Positions 51,454-61,175 of a DNA stretch of 64,000 bases are shown piece by piece (positions within the stretch are counted from its first letter, which is position 1; each line of letters starts with the position of its first letter). This DNA is from Candidatus Enterococcus willemsii (GTDB lineage: Bacteria; Bacillota; Bacilli; Lactobacillales; Enterococcaceae). Location of the stretch: assembly GCF_009933335.1 (NCBI RefSeq), contig NZ_MAEL01000032.1, positions 50,426 through 114,425 on the forward strand. The letters run 5' to 3'. The notes beneath the pieces were generated by a model that saw nothing but the letters and a program-made list of their open reading frames with translations, made no database searches and was not told the origin of the DNA. The position numbers were made by a program, and so were the translations under genes.

Positions 51454-53370
51454 ATGTTAACCAAACGACAAAAGGAATTACTTGAACTATTAGAATTGCA
51501 AGAAGGTTTTTTAACGGTTCAATTCATTGCGAATAAATTAGGTGTATCGAAGCGAACAATTCATTCTGAGTTGAATCAGCTAGAAGATTATATTCAAAGT
51601 TTAGGTAAGTACTTTGAAAAAAAGAGAGGAGTTGGGATTGTATTAAGGGGATTGAAAGAATATGAAGATCCTAAAGCAACGGATGAAGTGACTAATTTGT
51701 CTGACACAATTGCCAGACGGATAGATATTATGAAGATACTGCTTTTTGAAGGAAGGAATGTTAGTTTTAATCACTTATCAGAAATGTATCTGGTGAGCAA
51801 AACTTCTATTATCAAAGATTTTGAATATATTATGCGTATTTTGCAAGCTGGTTCGACGATTGAATTAGTTAGTGATATTCACGGCACAAGGATTGCAGGT
51901 AGTGAATTAGCTATACAAAAAGCCTGTCTACAATTTAATCGATATATTATCAGTAATTCTGATGTCTATTATGAAGATACTGTTCCGCTGAAAATGAATG
52001 TTCTTGCTCCTTATTATGGGGAAAAAATCATCTCTGTATGTACAAATATTTTATATAACTACGTCAGAGATAACAGCAATGCGATTTCTGATTATTACGT
52101 CCAAAATGTATTGAGTATTTTTATTATCTTAGTTTATCGTAATTTGAACGGATACCATATTCAGGAGAATGAAGAAACTGAATATGCTGAATATACGCTA
52201 TTTTTTGAAGAAAGTGCTGTTCGTCTATTGCACAAAGCTGCATTGCGTTTGAATTTTTCTTACACAAACGAAGACGTGAAATTCTTCTCTCAACATTTAG
52301 TATCGAATCGCTTTGAATCTTTGCCGGAAGAAAATATTGATGATGACCTTATTCGTAAGCTGCTAGCCCGAGTATCAGAAGCATTGTCTATTGATTTTTC
52401 AAATGATAAGAAGCTGGAGGAACAATTAATCAATCATATCCCACCGATGATTTATCGCTTGCGTTCACATAACAAAACCGATAACCCTTTTACAGAGCAA
52501 ATCAAAACAGAATTTTCTTTAACCTTTCATGTTATCTGGGTAATTTTGAGTGAATACGAGAAGCTTTTGGGAATTTCATTTAACGAAGATGAAATTGCGT
52601 TTTTAACAATTTATTTTCAATCAGCAATTGAACGGGCAAAAATTAATCGTAAAATTTTGGTCATTTGTCAGATGGGGATTGCAACATCGGAGCTATTAAT
52701 GAATCGAATTAAAAATATTTTACCATCTCTGGATACCATTGAAGTCGCATCAGTTGCGGAATTAGAACATATTGATGTTCATCAATTTGATTTAGTGATT
52801 TCAACAATCAAAATCGAAATTCCCAGAAAGAATGTGTTATTTGTTTCACCTTTTTTAACAGATAATGATATCGAAAAAATTAAAAATTCTGGCTACCAGC
52901 CAAGTAGTATTAATAAAGTAAATCCGTTATTTTCGCATCATTTAAAGAGATATATTCAACCCTCATTTATTTATATGGATACAGATTTTTCATCTAAAGA
53001 AGAAGTATTCAATACTATTGGAACAGAATTAGTAAACAAGCAATTTGTCACATCAAATTTTGTAGAAAATCTTTTTCAACGAGAAGAATTAGGTGGCACC
53101 GATCTTCCTTCAGGGACAGCTGTTCCTCATGGAAATCCAATGCATGTGAACCAAACTGTAGTGGTAATTATAAAAAATAAGAAGAAATTCAAATGGGAAA
53201 AGTACTATGTCGATATTATTTTCCTCATTTGTATTGCGAAAAAAGACACGTCACAGACAAGACACATTTTAGCTGATATTTATAACATAGTTGATGATTT
53301 AAACAAGCTTAAAGAAATAAGAGGAAAATTTTCTAAAAGGGATTTATTGAAAAGTTTAGGGAGTGAGTAA
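51454..53370 (+). CDS. PRD-domain transcriptional regulator with EIIB/EIIA-like domains (MtlR/LicR type)
   Basis: A 638-residue PTS-controlled regulator. Domain order: helix-turn-helix (about residues 5-60), second HTH/Mga-like region (90-150), PRD1 (about 185-290), PRD2 (300-405), a GatB-like EIIB domain with ILVICQMGIATSEL (Cys near 410), and a C-terminal EIIA domain with SGTAVPHGN (His near 553). PRD1 keeps its histidines, but in PRD2 the second conserved His position reads FLTIYFQSAIER, Tyr in place of His. Such proteins are activated or inhibited by phosphorylation from HPr and the cognate EII proteins. ATG 51454 fits the family start; the ribosome site is weak and upstream in-frame starts exist. 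It heads the PTS operon and ends just before EIIA. Confidence 0.88.
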   Translation: MLTKRQKELLELLELQEGFLTVQFIANKLGVSKRTIHSELNQLEDYIQSLGKYFEKKRGVGIVLRGLKEYEDPKATDEVTNLSDTIARRIDIMKILLFEGRNVSFNHLSEMYLVSKTSIIKDFEYIMRILQAGSTIELVSDIHGTRIAGSELAIQKACLQFNRYIISNSDVYYEDTVPLKMNVLAPYYGEKIISVCTNILYNYVRDNSNAISDYYVQNVLSIFIILVYRNLNGYHIQENEETEYAEYTLFFEESAVRLLHKAALRLNFSYTNEDVKFFSQHLVSNRFESLPEENIDDDLIRKLLARVSEALSIDFSNDKKLEEQLINHIPPMIYRLRSHNKTDNPFTEQIKTEFSLTFHVIWVILSEYEKLLGISFNEDEIAFLTIYFQSAIERAKINRKILVICQMGIATSELLMNRIKNILPSLDTIEVASVAELEHIDVHQFDLVISTIKIEIPRKNVLFVSPFLTDNDIEKIKNSGYQPSSINKVNPLFSHHLKRYIQPSFIYMDTDFSSKEEVFNTIGTELVNKQFVTSNFVENLFQREELGGTDLPSGTAVPHGNPMHVNQTVVVIIKNKKKFKWEKYYVDIIFLICIAKKDTSQTRHILADIYNIVDDLNKLKEIRGKFSKRDLLKSLGSE

Positions 53371-53372
53371 AT

Positions 53373-53843
53373 GTGGGAAAAATAGAAAGTAATAAGAATG
53401 TTATTTCAGAAGACTTAATTTTTTTAGATAAAGAAGTCAACAGTCAAGATGAAATTATTCAACTTATTGTCGATAATGCGCAGGAAAAAGGATATGTCAG
53501 CCAGAAAGAAATTCTTTTTAAAGCAGTCAAAAATAGAGAACGAGAAGTTCCTACTGCTATAGGTTTTTCTATTGCTATTCCGCATGGAAAAACAGATGCG
53601 GTAAGACACCCCTTCATCGCTTTTGTCCGGACAAAGTACGAAGTTAGATGGACAGAAAAAAGTGAAGAAATGGTTCGCTTAGTTTTTCTAATTGGTGTTC
53701 CAGAAAATAGTGAAAATAATTTACATTTAAAATTCATTTCACGTTTAAGTAAACGTCTTTTAGATGAGGAATTTAGAGGTAGGCTATTGAGTCAAAAAAA
53801 TAAAATAGGTGTCTTTGAACAATTAAGTTCAATTGAAATTTAA
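53373..53843 (+). CDS. PTS fructose-family EIIA component
   Basis: A 156-residue EIIA of the fructose/mannitol family. The phosphorylated histidine lies in FSIAIPHGKTDAVRHPFIAF (about residue 71 in PHGK). It accepts phosphate from HPr and passes it to EIIB. The start is GTG 53373; the ATG two bases before it leads to an immediate stop. It begins two bases after the regulator stop, and EIIB follows after 13 bases, so the genes form one transcript. Confidence 0.92.
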   Translation: MGKIESNKNVISEDLIFLDKEVNSQDEIIQLIVDNAQEKGYVSQKEILFKAVKNREREVPTAIGFSIAIPHGKTDAVRHPFIAFVRTKYEVRWTEKSEEMVRLVFLIGVPENSENNLHLKFISRLSKRLLDEEFRGRLLSQKNKIGVFEQLSSIEI

Positions 53844-53856
53844 GGAGGAATTACAA

Positions 53857-54171
53857 ATGAAAGTAGTAGCAATCACAGCATGCCCAACAGGAATCGCCCA
53901 TACCTATATGGCACAAGAAGCCATTGAAAAAGAATGTAAAAAACGTGGTTACGATGTAAAAGTTGAAACACAAGGAAGTATGGGGATTGAAAATGAATTA
54001 GAACAAGAAGAAATTGATGCAGCCGATGTAGTTATTCTAGCAGTAGCAATTGGTATTGAAGGTGAAGACCGTTTTGAAGAAAAGGAAGATGCAGGAAAAG
54101 TTATTAATGTAGAACCTGGTGACGTGATTAAACATCCTGTTGAAGTGATTGATCGAGCTGAAAAACTATAA
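53857..54171 (+). CDS. PTS fructose-family EIIB component
   Basis: A 104-residue EIIB of the fructose family. The phosphocysteine is Cys9 in ITACPTGIAHTYMA, the exact family signature. ATG 53857 follows AAGGAGG at the right distance; the longer frame overlaps the EIIA stop and was rejected. It transfers phosphate from EIIA to the sugar during uptake through EIIC. Being a separate polypeptide rather than fused to EIIC is common in uncharacterised fructose-like systems (Frv/Frw type). Confidence 0.95.
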   Translation: MKVVAITACPTGIAHTYMAQEAIEKECKKRGYDVKVETQGSMGIENELEQEEIDAADVVILAVAIGIEGEDRFEEKEDAGKVINVEPGDVIKHPVEVIDRAEKL

Positions 54172-54191
54172 TCTTTTAAGGGGGAAAGGCA

Positions 54192-55241
54192 ATGAAAAAA
54201 GAAAATAAGTTCTGGAAGGATTTACAAAAAGCATTTAATACCGGTGTTTCTTTTATGTTACCGGCAGTTGTAGTTGGTGGTATTTTCTTGGCTATCTCGT
54301 TAGCAACTGGTGAAGCCACAGATGCTGGGATGGAAGTAACAAATCCATTTATGAAAAACTTATTAGATATGGGGTCGGCTGGTTTTGCAATGATGATTCC
54401 ATTGCTGTCAGGTTATATAGGTAACTCTTTAGCAGGGAAACCAGCTTTAGTACCTGCTATGATTTTAGGATATATTGCGAATAATCCAATAGGAGAGCAG
54501 CAAGTTCAAACTGGATTCTTAGGTGCCATGATTTTAGGGGTAGCGACTGGTTATTTTGTTCGTTGGATTAAAACATGGAAAGTACCTGCAACAATTCGCA
54601 CAATTATGCCAATTTTAATTGTTCCAGTGATTACAACCTTTGTTTTAGGGTTGATTTACATTTATATCATTGCAGTCCCAATCGGTGCAGCAATGGATTG
54701 GTTAGTGAATGTTTTAGCTGAAATGCAAGGTGGTAGTGCGATTGTTCTAGGATTGATTATTGGTGCTATGACAGCAGTAGATATGGGCGGTCCTATCAAT
54801 AAAACGGCTACAGCATTTACAATTGCCTTAATGGCTGAAGGTGTTTATGAGCCAAATGGCGCACATCGGGTAGCTGTAGCAATCCCTCCTTTAGCGTTAG
54901 CCATCTCCACATTTATTGATCGCAAAAAATATACGACAGAAGATAGAGATTTAGGTATATCCGCATTCTTTATGGGATTAATTGGCATTACAGAAGGCGC
55001 AATTCCGTTTGCTGTTAAAGATATGAAACGTGTCCTGCCAGCACTTGTAGTAGGTAGTGCTGTTGGTGGTGCACTAAGTATGGCCAATGGTGTTGAAGCT
55101 TTGGTACCACACGGAGGTTTGATTATTTTACCAGTCGTTAACGGTAAATTATGGTTTGTACTTGCAATGTTAATTGGTACATTGGTATCTGTAGCTATTT
55201 TACATTTTACCAAACCAAATATAGAACAAATAGAAGCGTAA
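54192..55241 (+). CDS. PTS fructose-family EIIC component
   Basis: A 349-residue permease with about nine hydrophobic segments. The conserved family segments include FNTGVSFMLPAVVVGGIFLA near the N terminus, MTAVDMGGPINKTATAF (about residues 194-210), and MGLIGITEGAIPFAVKD (about 261-277), the sugar-site motif G-I-T-E-G-A-I-P-F. It translocates and phosphorylates the sugar with EIIA and EIIB. Specificity cannot be read from the sequence; the two enzymes that follow suggest a hexose or its ketose entering as a 6- or 1-phosphate. Confidence 0.93.
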   Translation: MKKENKFWKDLQKAFNTGVSFMLPAVVVGGIFLAISLATGEATDAGMEVTNPFMKNLLDMGSAGFAMMIPLLSGYIGNSLAGKPALVPAMILGYIANNPIGEQQVQTGFLGAMILGVATGYFVRWIKTWKVPATIRTIMPILIVPVITTFVLGLIYIYIIAVPIGAAMDWLVNVLAEMQGGSAIVLGLIIGAMTAVDMGGPINKTATAFTIALMAEGVYEPNGAHRVAVAIPPLALAISTFIDRKKYTTEDRDLGISAFFMGLIGITEGAIPFAVKDMKRVLPALVVGSAVGGALSMANGVEALVPHGGLIILPVVNGKLWFVLAMLIGTLVSVAILHFTKPNIEQIEA

Positions 55242-55299
55242 TAAACATTACCTTATACTTTCAATATTTATAACATAAGAAAATGGAGATGAATGAAGA

Positions 55300-56577
55300 A
55301 TGGAAAAATTACCAATCAAAACAATTGTCGAAGGTTTATTAGAGTTACAAAAGACCGGTGAAAGTGCAACACTACTTGGTATTGGTCCGATGTCAAAGAA
55401 TTGCGTGCAAGCAACACTAGAATTGTCTCATGAGGATGATTATCCAGTAATGTTTATTGCGAGTCGGAATCAAGTAGATGCTGATGAATTAGGCGGCGGT
55501 TACGTCAATGGTTGGAACCAATTCACTTTTGCTAAAGCTGTTGAAGAAGTTGCAGAAGAAATTGGCTATGACAATTTGTATTATCTATGTCGTGATCATG
55601 GTGGTCCTTGGCAACGTGACAAAGAACGTAACGATCATTTACCAACTGAGTTAGCAATGGAGCTTGGAAAGCAATCATATGTTGCAGATATTGAAGCAGG
55701 TTTTGATTTATTGATGATTGATCCTACGAAAGATCCATTTGAAATTGGAAAAGTCATTCCATTAGATACGGTTTTAGAAAGAACAGTTGATTTGATTGAA
55801 TTCTGTGAAAAAGAACGTAAAACACGTAATTTACCTGAAATTGGTTATGAAGTAGGAACCGAAGAAACCAATGGTGGATTAACATCAACAGCAACTTACG
55901 AAATGTTTATTTTAAGATTAAAAGATGAATTGGAAAAACGCGGTTTACCAATGCCAACATTTATCGTTGGACAAACAGGCACATTGACTCGTAAAACGGA
56001 ACAAGTGGGAACATTCAATTTTAAGAATGCGTATGATTTAGCACAAATGGCAAAACAATACGGTGTAGGGCTAAAGGAACACAATGGCGATTATTTAGAT
56101 GATGTCACTTTGTTAGAACATATTCCGTCTGAAATTACAGCAACCAATGTCGCGCCTCAATATGGTACAGAAGAAACACGTGCTTATCTAAATCTTGCAG
56201 CAGTAGAGGCACGTCTAGCAGAAAATGGTCTAATTCAAGACGCGTCTAACACTCGTGAAACGCTATTGGTTCATGCAATTAAGAGTGAACGTTGGAGAAA
56301 ATGGATGGTTGGTGAGCAAAAAGAATTGACTGTTGACCAAATCTTAACCTCTGGTGATGATCAATTACAAGCAGATATCTTAGATATTGCAGGTCATTAT
56401 ACATTCAATGATGATGAAGTGAAATCAGAAATTGAAAAAATGTATGTTAATTTAAAAGAATACAATATTGATGGACAACGCTATGTAGTGGATCATATCA
56501 AACGTCCAATTCGTGATTATGCAGAATGCTATAATCTTAAAGGCGTCACAACTCGAATTAAGAATATTTCGAAATAG
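55300..56577 (+). CDS. GatZ/KbaZ-family protein (tagatose-bisphosphate aldolase non-catalytic-subunit family)
   Basis: A 425-residue TIM-barrel protein of the GatZ/KbaZ family. Conserved features include CRDHGGPWQRD (D-H-x-G-P) near residues 92-102, YVADIEAGFDLLMIDPTKDP (about 127-146), YEVGTEETNGGL (about 185-196) and QYGTEETRAYLNL. In E. coli GatZ and KbaZ stabilise the catalytic class II aldolases GatY/KbaY. No such catalytic subunit is in this operon. Members of this family from thermophiles have been reported to interconvert tagatose 6-phosphate and fructose 6-phosphate, so an independent 4-epimerase role is possible. It lies between EIIC and an RpiB-type isomerase. Confidence 0.82.
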   Translation: MEKLPIKTIVEGLLELQKTGESATLLGIGPMSKNCVQATLELSHEDDYPVMFIASRNQVDADELGGGYVNGWNQFTFAKAVEEVAEEIGYDNLYYLCRDHGGPWQRDKERNDHLPTELAMELGKQSYVADIEAGFDLLMIDPTKDPFEIGKVIPLDTVLERTVDLIEFCEKERKTRNLPEIGYEVGTEETNGGLTSTATYEMFILRLKDELEKRGLPMPTFIVGQTGTLTRKTEQVGTFNFKNAYDLAQMAKQYGVGLKEHNGDYLDDVTLLEHIPSEITATNVAPQYGTEETRAYLNLAAVEARLAENGLIQDASNTRETLLVHAIKSERWRKWMVGEQKELTVDQILTSGDDQLQADILDIAGHYTFNDDEVKSEIEKMYVNLKEYNIDGQRYVVDHIKRPIRDYAECYNLKGVTTRIKNISK

Positions 56578-56676
56578 TTGATTTAAATTTGTAGTAAGAA
56601 GCACTCTTAGTAATAGAAGTATGCAAGTGATTCGTTTGCTAATTTTTTACGATAGTTCAAATTGAGGAGAGAAACA

Positions 56677-57108
56677 ATGAAAATTGCGATTGCTTCAGAC
56701 CATAATGGTTTTGAGCTGAAAGAGGTTATCAAAGCCCACCTCTCTGAAAGAGAGGTAGCTTATGAAGACTTCGGCACGAAGGCTGCTATGGTTAGTGTGG
56801 ATTATCCAAAGTATACACAAAAAGTTGTGGAAGCTATTTTAAGAGAGTCAGTTAACGGTGGCATTTTGATTTGTGACACAGGGATTGGCATGAGCATTAC
56901 CGCAAATAAAAGCAAAGGAATTCGAGCAGCAGTTGTTGGAGATGTGTATTCTGCAAAAGTGACAAAAGAACATAATAATGCCAATATTATTTGTCTAGGT
57001 CAACGTGTAATCGGTGATAGTCTAGCTCAAATGATTGTGGATGCTTGGTTGGATGCAGAATTCCAAGGAGAACCTCATCAAAATCGAATTGCTATGATTG
57101 AAAAATAG
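56677..57108 (+). CDS. RpiB/LacA/LacB family sugar-phosphate isomerase
   Basis: A 143-residue isomerase. Family motifs are IAIASDHNGFELKEVIKAHL (N terminus), DYPKYTQKVVEAI, the active-site loop GILICDTGIGMSITANKSKG with the catalytic Cys, and NANIICLGQRVIG. The loop reads CDTGIG where ribose 5-phosphate isomerase B and most LacA/LacB have CGTGIG or similar. Candidate reactions are ribose 5-phosphate/ribulose 5-phosphate, allose 6-phosphate/allulose 6-phosphate, or galactose 6-phosphate/tagatose 6-phosphate. Only one subunit is encoded, so a LacAB heteromer is not likely. ATG 56677 has GAGGAGAG upstream. It closes the operon. Confidence 0.88.
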   Translation: MKIAIASDHNGFELKEVIKAHLSEREVAYEDFGTKAAMVSVDYPKYTQKVVEAILRESVNGGILICDTGIGMSITANKSKGIRAAVVGDVYSAKVTKEHNNANIICLGQRVIGDSLAQMIVDAWLDAEFQGEPHQNRIAMIEK

Positions 57109-57134
57109 GATGAAGAGTGTATTCAATTAGTTTG

Positions 57135-57334
57135 AGTAAATTTTATTTACTATGATAGAACAATTTGCGTTGTAATACGTAAATATAAAGGGGGATAAGT
57201 ACAAAAGTCTTCAAGCAGCAGTTGGTGTTATATTGAATAGTTAATCTGACAATAGAAAAAAAGTATCGTATGATATAGAAAGAAATTTTACGATAAAGCA
57301 AAAAAGAGTTTGGAACCTCAAACTCTTTTTTTTC
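57135..57334 (+). other. Intergenic region with palindrome, gene-like fragment and terminator
   Basis: AGTAAAT-TTT-ATTTACT (57135-57151) is a perfect 17-base palindrome. A ribosome-site-like AAAGGGGGA (57187-57195) is followed by a short frame with no start codon reading YKSLQAAVGVILNS before a stop at about 57245; it may be the remnant of a gene. AAAAAGAGTTTG pairs with CAAACTCTTTTT at 57301-57330, a good terminator for the sugar operon. Confidence 0.55.
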
Positions 57335-57387
57335 TATCTTAAAACCTTTATAATAGGAAAAGATATGAATAGAGAAGAGGAAAATGT

Positions 57388-58185
57388 GTGCGAGTTTTAT
57401 TTATAGGCGACGTTGTCGGTTCATTAGGAAGACAAACAGTCACGGATTATTTGCCAAAATTGAAAAAGGCTTATCGTCCACAAGTAACCATTTTAAATGG
57501 AGAAAATGCGGCAGCCGGCCGTGGAATTACAGAAAAAATTTATAAGAAATTTTTACAAGATGGTGTCGATGTGGTGACCTTAGGAAATCATACATGGGAC
57601 AATCGTGGTATTTTTGAATTTATTGATGATGCAAAAAAAATGATTCGTCCAGCAAACTTCCCAGAAGCAGCCCCTGGTAAAGGGATGGTGTTTGTGAAAG
57701 TCAATGCGATTGAATTAGCGGTGATTAACCTACAAGCTCGTTCATTCATGGTAGATATTGATGATCCGTTTAAAGAAGCAGAAAAATTAGTCGAAGAAGC
57801 GCGCAAACGTACGCCGTTTATTTTTGTTGATTTCCATGGTGAAACGACAAGCGAAAAACAAGCGATGGGTTGGTTTTTAGATGGTCGTGTTTCGGCAGTT
57901 GTTGGAACGCATACCCATGTGCAAACGAATGATGCACGGATTTTACCACAAGGGACGGCCTTTTTATCCGATGTTGGTATGACGGGACCATATGATGGTA
58001 TTTTGGGAATGCGACGCGAAGCAATTATTGAGAAATTTTTGACGGCATTGCCACAACGATTTGAAGTCGTTGAACAAGGACGCAGTATTTTATCTGCTTG
58101 TGTCATTGAAATTGATGAACAAACAGGAAAGGCTAAATCGATCCAACCGATTCAAATTAGCGAAGACCGTCCGTTTACGGAATAA
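57388..58185 (+). CDS. ymdB: YmdB family metallophosphoesterase
   Basis: A 265-residue phosphodiesterase of the YmdB family (TIGR00282). Metal ligands are seen in FIGDVVGSLGRQ (GD), ILNGENAAAGRG (N and E), VTLGNHTWDNRG (GNH) and VGTHTHVQTNDA (GTHTH), followed by DVGMTGPYDGILG. In Bacillus, YmdB hydrolyses 2',3'-cyclic nucleotides and affects late adaptive gene expression. The start is GTG 57388, since the overlapping ATG frame stops early; AGAGAAGAGGA supports it. It is followed by a YlbF/YmcA-family gene, mutS and mutL, and a terminator isolates it from the sugar operon. Confidence 0.94.
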   Translation: MRVLFIGDVVGSLGRQTVTDYLPKLKKAYRPQVTILNGENAAAGRGITEKIYKKFLQDGVDVVTLGNHTWDNRGIFEFIDDAKKMIRPANFPEAAPGKGMVFVKVNAIELAVINLQARSFMVDIDDPFKEAEKLVEEARKRTPFIFVDFHGETTSEKQAMGWFLDGRVSAVVGTHTHVQTNDARILPQGTAFLSDVGMTGPYDGILGMRREAIIEKFLTALPQRFEVVEQGRSILSACVIEIDEQTGKAKSIQPIQISEDRPFTE

Positions 58186-58206
58186 TAGGTATAAAGTGAG
58201 GTGCAA

Positions 58207-58578
58207 ATGGTGAGTCCACTAGAACAAGAACCCGAAGTACAGCAGGCACTGGCAAAATTAATTGACCTATTATCTGAGCACGAGTCAATTAAGGAATTTA
58301 AGAAAATTCAAGCCAAAGCAGTGCAAAATGAGCATTTGAAAGAATTAGAAGCAGCCATTAAAGCCGCCCAAAAAGATGCTGTGCAATATGCACATTACAA
58401 TAAACCAGAAGCAGAAAAACAAGCGATTGAGCGGATTAATGCATTAAACAAAGAATACGCAGAACATCCGCTTGTAATTGCTTACCGAGAAAAATTAATC
58501 GAAGCAGATGAGCTGTTACATTATGTGACTAGCAATCTGCAACGGCAAGTGAACCAATCAATTGAGGAGGAAAATTAA
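58207..58578 (+). CDS. YlbF/YmcA family protein
   Basis: A 123-residue all-helical protein of the Com_YlbF (DUF964) family. The pattern of long amphipathic helices ([20 protein letters not shown], then [20 protein letters not shown]) is typical. In Bacillus the relatives YlbF, YmcA and YaaT form a complex that modulates RNase Y and mRNA maturation; YmcA lies near ymdB and mutS there, so by position this is the YmcA-type member. ATG 58207 is chosen with GTGAGGTG upstream; the GTG at 58201 is part of that site. mutS follows three bases after the stop codon region. Confidence 0.88.
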   Translation: MVSPLEQEPEVQQALAKLIDLLSEHESIKEFKKIQAKAVQNEHLKELEAAIKAAQKDAVQYAHYNKPEAEKQAIERINALNKEYAEHPLVIAYREKLIEADELLHYVTSNLQRQVNQSIEEEN

Positions 58579-58580
58579 TT

Positions 58581-61160
58581 ATGCCTCAAAAAACGAAGCA
58601 TACACCCATGATGGAACAATATTTCAGCATCAAGGCGCAATACCCCGATGCTTTTTTGTTCTACCGTTTAGGTGACTTTTACGAATTATTTTATGAAGAT
58701 GCAATTCAAGTAGCACAAATTTTGGAATTAACATTAACAAGCCGGAATAAAAATGCGGATGAGCCAATCCCAATGTGTGGTGTCCCTCACCACGCAGCTG
58801 CAGGTTATATTGATACATTAGTAGAACAAGGGCACAAAGTAGCAATTTGTGAACAAGTGGAAGACCCAAAAACTACTAAAGGAATGGTTAAGCGAGAAGT
58901 TGTGCAATTAGTAACCCCAGGAACAGTGATGGATGGTAAAGGTCTATCTGCCAAAGATAATAATTATTTAACAGCTTTGTCTTTTGATGGGAAAGCATAT
59001 GGTTTTTCTTATGTTGACTTAACGACTGGTGAATTACGAACAGCAACATTAATCGATGATGAAGCAGTTTTGAATGAAGCGTCCGCGTTGCAGACTAAAG
59101 AAGTTGTTTTTACAACCGATATTCCTGAAAGTGTTTCGCAATTATTAACTACACGCCTTGGCGTTGTTTTTTCTGAACAACAAACGTACGACCAAAATGC
59201 CGAATTTCAGTTTTTAACAAGTGATTTGGAGACGGAATTAGAAAAAGAAGTCACTGGGAAACTATTAAGCTATCTTTCTGTGACGCAGAAACGGAGCTTA
59301 GACCATATCCAAAAGGCGGTTTCTTATCAACCAGACCATTACCTAAAAATGGATTACTACTCAAAATTCAATTTGGAATTAAGTCAATCCATTCGAACAG
59401 GTAAAAAGCAAGGGACGTTACTTTGGTTATTAGATGAGACGAAAACGGCAATGGGTGGTCGCTTATTAAAACAATGGCTAGATCGTCCGTTGATTCAAGA
59501 ATCGCAAATCAATGCACGCCAAGATCAAGTTGCTTCATTATTAGAGGCCTTTTTCGAACGTGTAGATTTACAAGCAGCGCTGACCAAAGTTTATGATTTG
59601 GAGCGCTTGGCTGGACGAGTGGCTTTTGGTAGTGTGAATGGACGCGATTTAATTCAGTTACGTACGTCGTTACAACAAGTGCCTTCGATTCGCGGTATTT
59701 TACAAGGAATTGATACAGGCGAGTGGACAGATTTATTAACGCGACTAGAGCCCTTGGATGACTTAGTTACTTTAATTGGTGAAGCAATTAATGAGGAAGC
59801 ACCGCTGCAAATTACAGAGGGAAATGTGATTAAAGACGGGTTTAATGAACAATTGGATCAGTATCGTGAAGCCATGCGTAATGGCAAACAATGGTTGGCA
59901 GAATTAGAAGCAAAAGAACGCCAAGCGACGGGCATTAAAAATTTAAAAGTCGGCTATAACCGTGTCTTTGGTTATTATATCGAAATTACCAAAGCGAATT
60001 TAGTCCATTTAGAAGAAGGTCGTTATGAAAGAAAGCAAACGTTGACTAATGCAGAACGATTTGTGACACCAGAATTAAAAGAATTGGAAAAACTAATTTT
60101 AGAAGCAGAAGAACAATCTGTTGACTTAGAGTATCGTTTATTTTTAACTGTCCGTGAAGAAGTGAAAAAAGCTATCGAACGTTTGCAACGCTTAGCAAAA
60201 GCGATTAGTAGTGTCGATGTGCTCCAAAGTTTTGCGACGGTTAGCGAACGTTACCAGTATGTTCGTCCGACATTAAGCAATGACAAACAGCTCACAATTA
60301 CAGATGGTCGTCACCCAGTCGTTGAAAAAGTGCTAGGCCATCAAGAGTATATTCCCAATACGATTGAAATGGATCCAGATACGATGATTCTATTGATTAC
60401 AGGTCCTAACATGTCCGGGAAAAGCACGTATATGAGACAACTTGCTTTGACAGTCGTTATGGCGCAAATCGGTTGTTTTGTACCTGCTCAAGCTGCGAAG
60501 ATGCCGATTTTTGATCGTATCTTTACACGTATTGGCGCAAGCGATGATTTGATTGCTGGTCAAAGTACCTTTATGGTCGAAATGATGGAAGCCAATCAAG
60601 CCTTGCGCTATGCGACACCAAATAGTTTAGTGTTATTTGATGAACTAGGACGAGGCACAGCGACTTATGATGGTATGGCGTTGGCACAAGCAATCATTGA
60701 GTACATCCATCAAGAAGTACGTGCCAAAACGTTATTTTCTACTCATTACCATGAACTGACTGTCTTAGATGAAGAGTTGGCTCACTTGCGAAATATTCAT
60801 GTAGGTGCAGTTGAAAAAGATGGCGAAGTTGTCTTTTTACACAAAATGATGGAAGGTCCAGCAGATAAGAGTTATGGGATCCATGTTGCCAAAATTGCTG
60901 GCTTACCAGATGAATTACTGCAACGCGCCGATATTATTTTACAAGCTTTGGAAGCTGGCCATGAAGCACAACATCCTGCTCCTGAAGTCAGTCAACCAGT
61001 GACAATAAAGGAAGAAACGCAACAATTATCGTTATTTAGTGAAGTCTCTGAGGAAGAACAAGTAGTTATGGAACGTTTGAAAAAATTAAATGTGTTCGAG
61101 ATGAACCCGATTGATGCTATGAAAGTATTGTATGAACTGCAACAACAATTGCAAAAATAG
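58581..61160 (+). CDS. mutS: DNA mismatch repair protein MutS
   Basis: A 859-residue mismatch-recognition ATPase. The mismatch-binding Phe-x-Glu motif is in [14 protein letters not shown] (about residues 29-42). The connector, core and clamp domains follow. The ATPase domain has Walker [15 protein letters not shown] (about 612-625), [11 protein letters not shown], Walker [17 protein letters not shown] (Ala where many have Ser) and FSTHYHELT. The C-terminal helix-turn-helix for dimerisation ends in ALKVLYEL-like sequence ([12 protein letters not shown]). A beta-clamp-like QLSLF peptide occurs near residue 815. It is directly joined to mutL (15 bases), as usual. Confidence 0.98.
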   Translation: MPQKTKHTPMMEQYFSIKAQYPDAFLFYRLGDFYELFYEDAIQVAQILELTLTSRNKNADEPIPMCGVPHHAAAGYIDTLVEQGHKVAICEQVEDPKTTKGMVKREVVQLVTPGTVMDGKGLSAKDNNYLTALSFDGKAYGFSYVDLTTGELRTATLIDDEAVLNEASALQTKEVVFTTDIPESVSQLLTTRLGVVFSEQQTYDQNAEFQFLTSDLETELEKEVTGKLLSYLSVTQKRSLDHIQKAVSYQPDHYLKMDYYSKFNLELSQSIRTGKKQGTLLWLLDETKTAMGGRLLKQWLDRPLIQESQINARQDQVASLLEAFFERVDLQAALTKVYDLERLAGRVAFGSVNGRDLIQLRTSLQQVPSIRGILQGIDTGEWTDLLTRLEPLDDLVTLIGEAINEEAPLQITEGNVIKDGFNEQLDQYREAMRNGKQWLAELEAKERQATGIKNLKVGYNRVFGYYIEITKANLVHLEEGRYERKQTLTNAERFVTPELKELEKLILEAEEQSVDLEYRLFLTVREEVKKAIERLQRLAKAISSVDVLQSFATVSERYQYVRPTLSNDKQLTITDGRHPVVEKVLGHQEYIPNTIEMDPDTMILLITGPNMSGKSTYMRQLALTVVMAQIGCFVPAQAAKMPIFDRIFTRIGASDDLIAGQSTFMVEMMEANQALRYATPNSLVLFDELGRGTATYDGMALAQAIIEYIHQEVRAKTLFSTHYHELTVLDEELAHLRNIHVGAVEKDGEVVFLHKMMEGPADKSYGIHVAKIAGLPDELLQRADIILQALEAGHEAQHPAPEVSQPVTIKEETQQLSLFSEVSEEEQVVMERLKKLNVFEMNPIDAMKVLYELQQQLQK

Positions 61161-61175
61161 AAAGAAGGGAAGACC

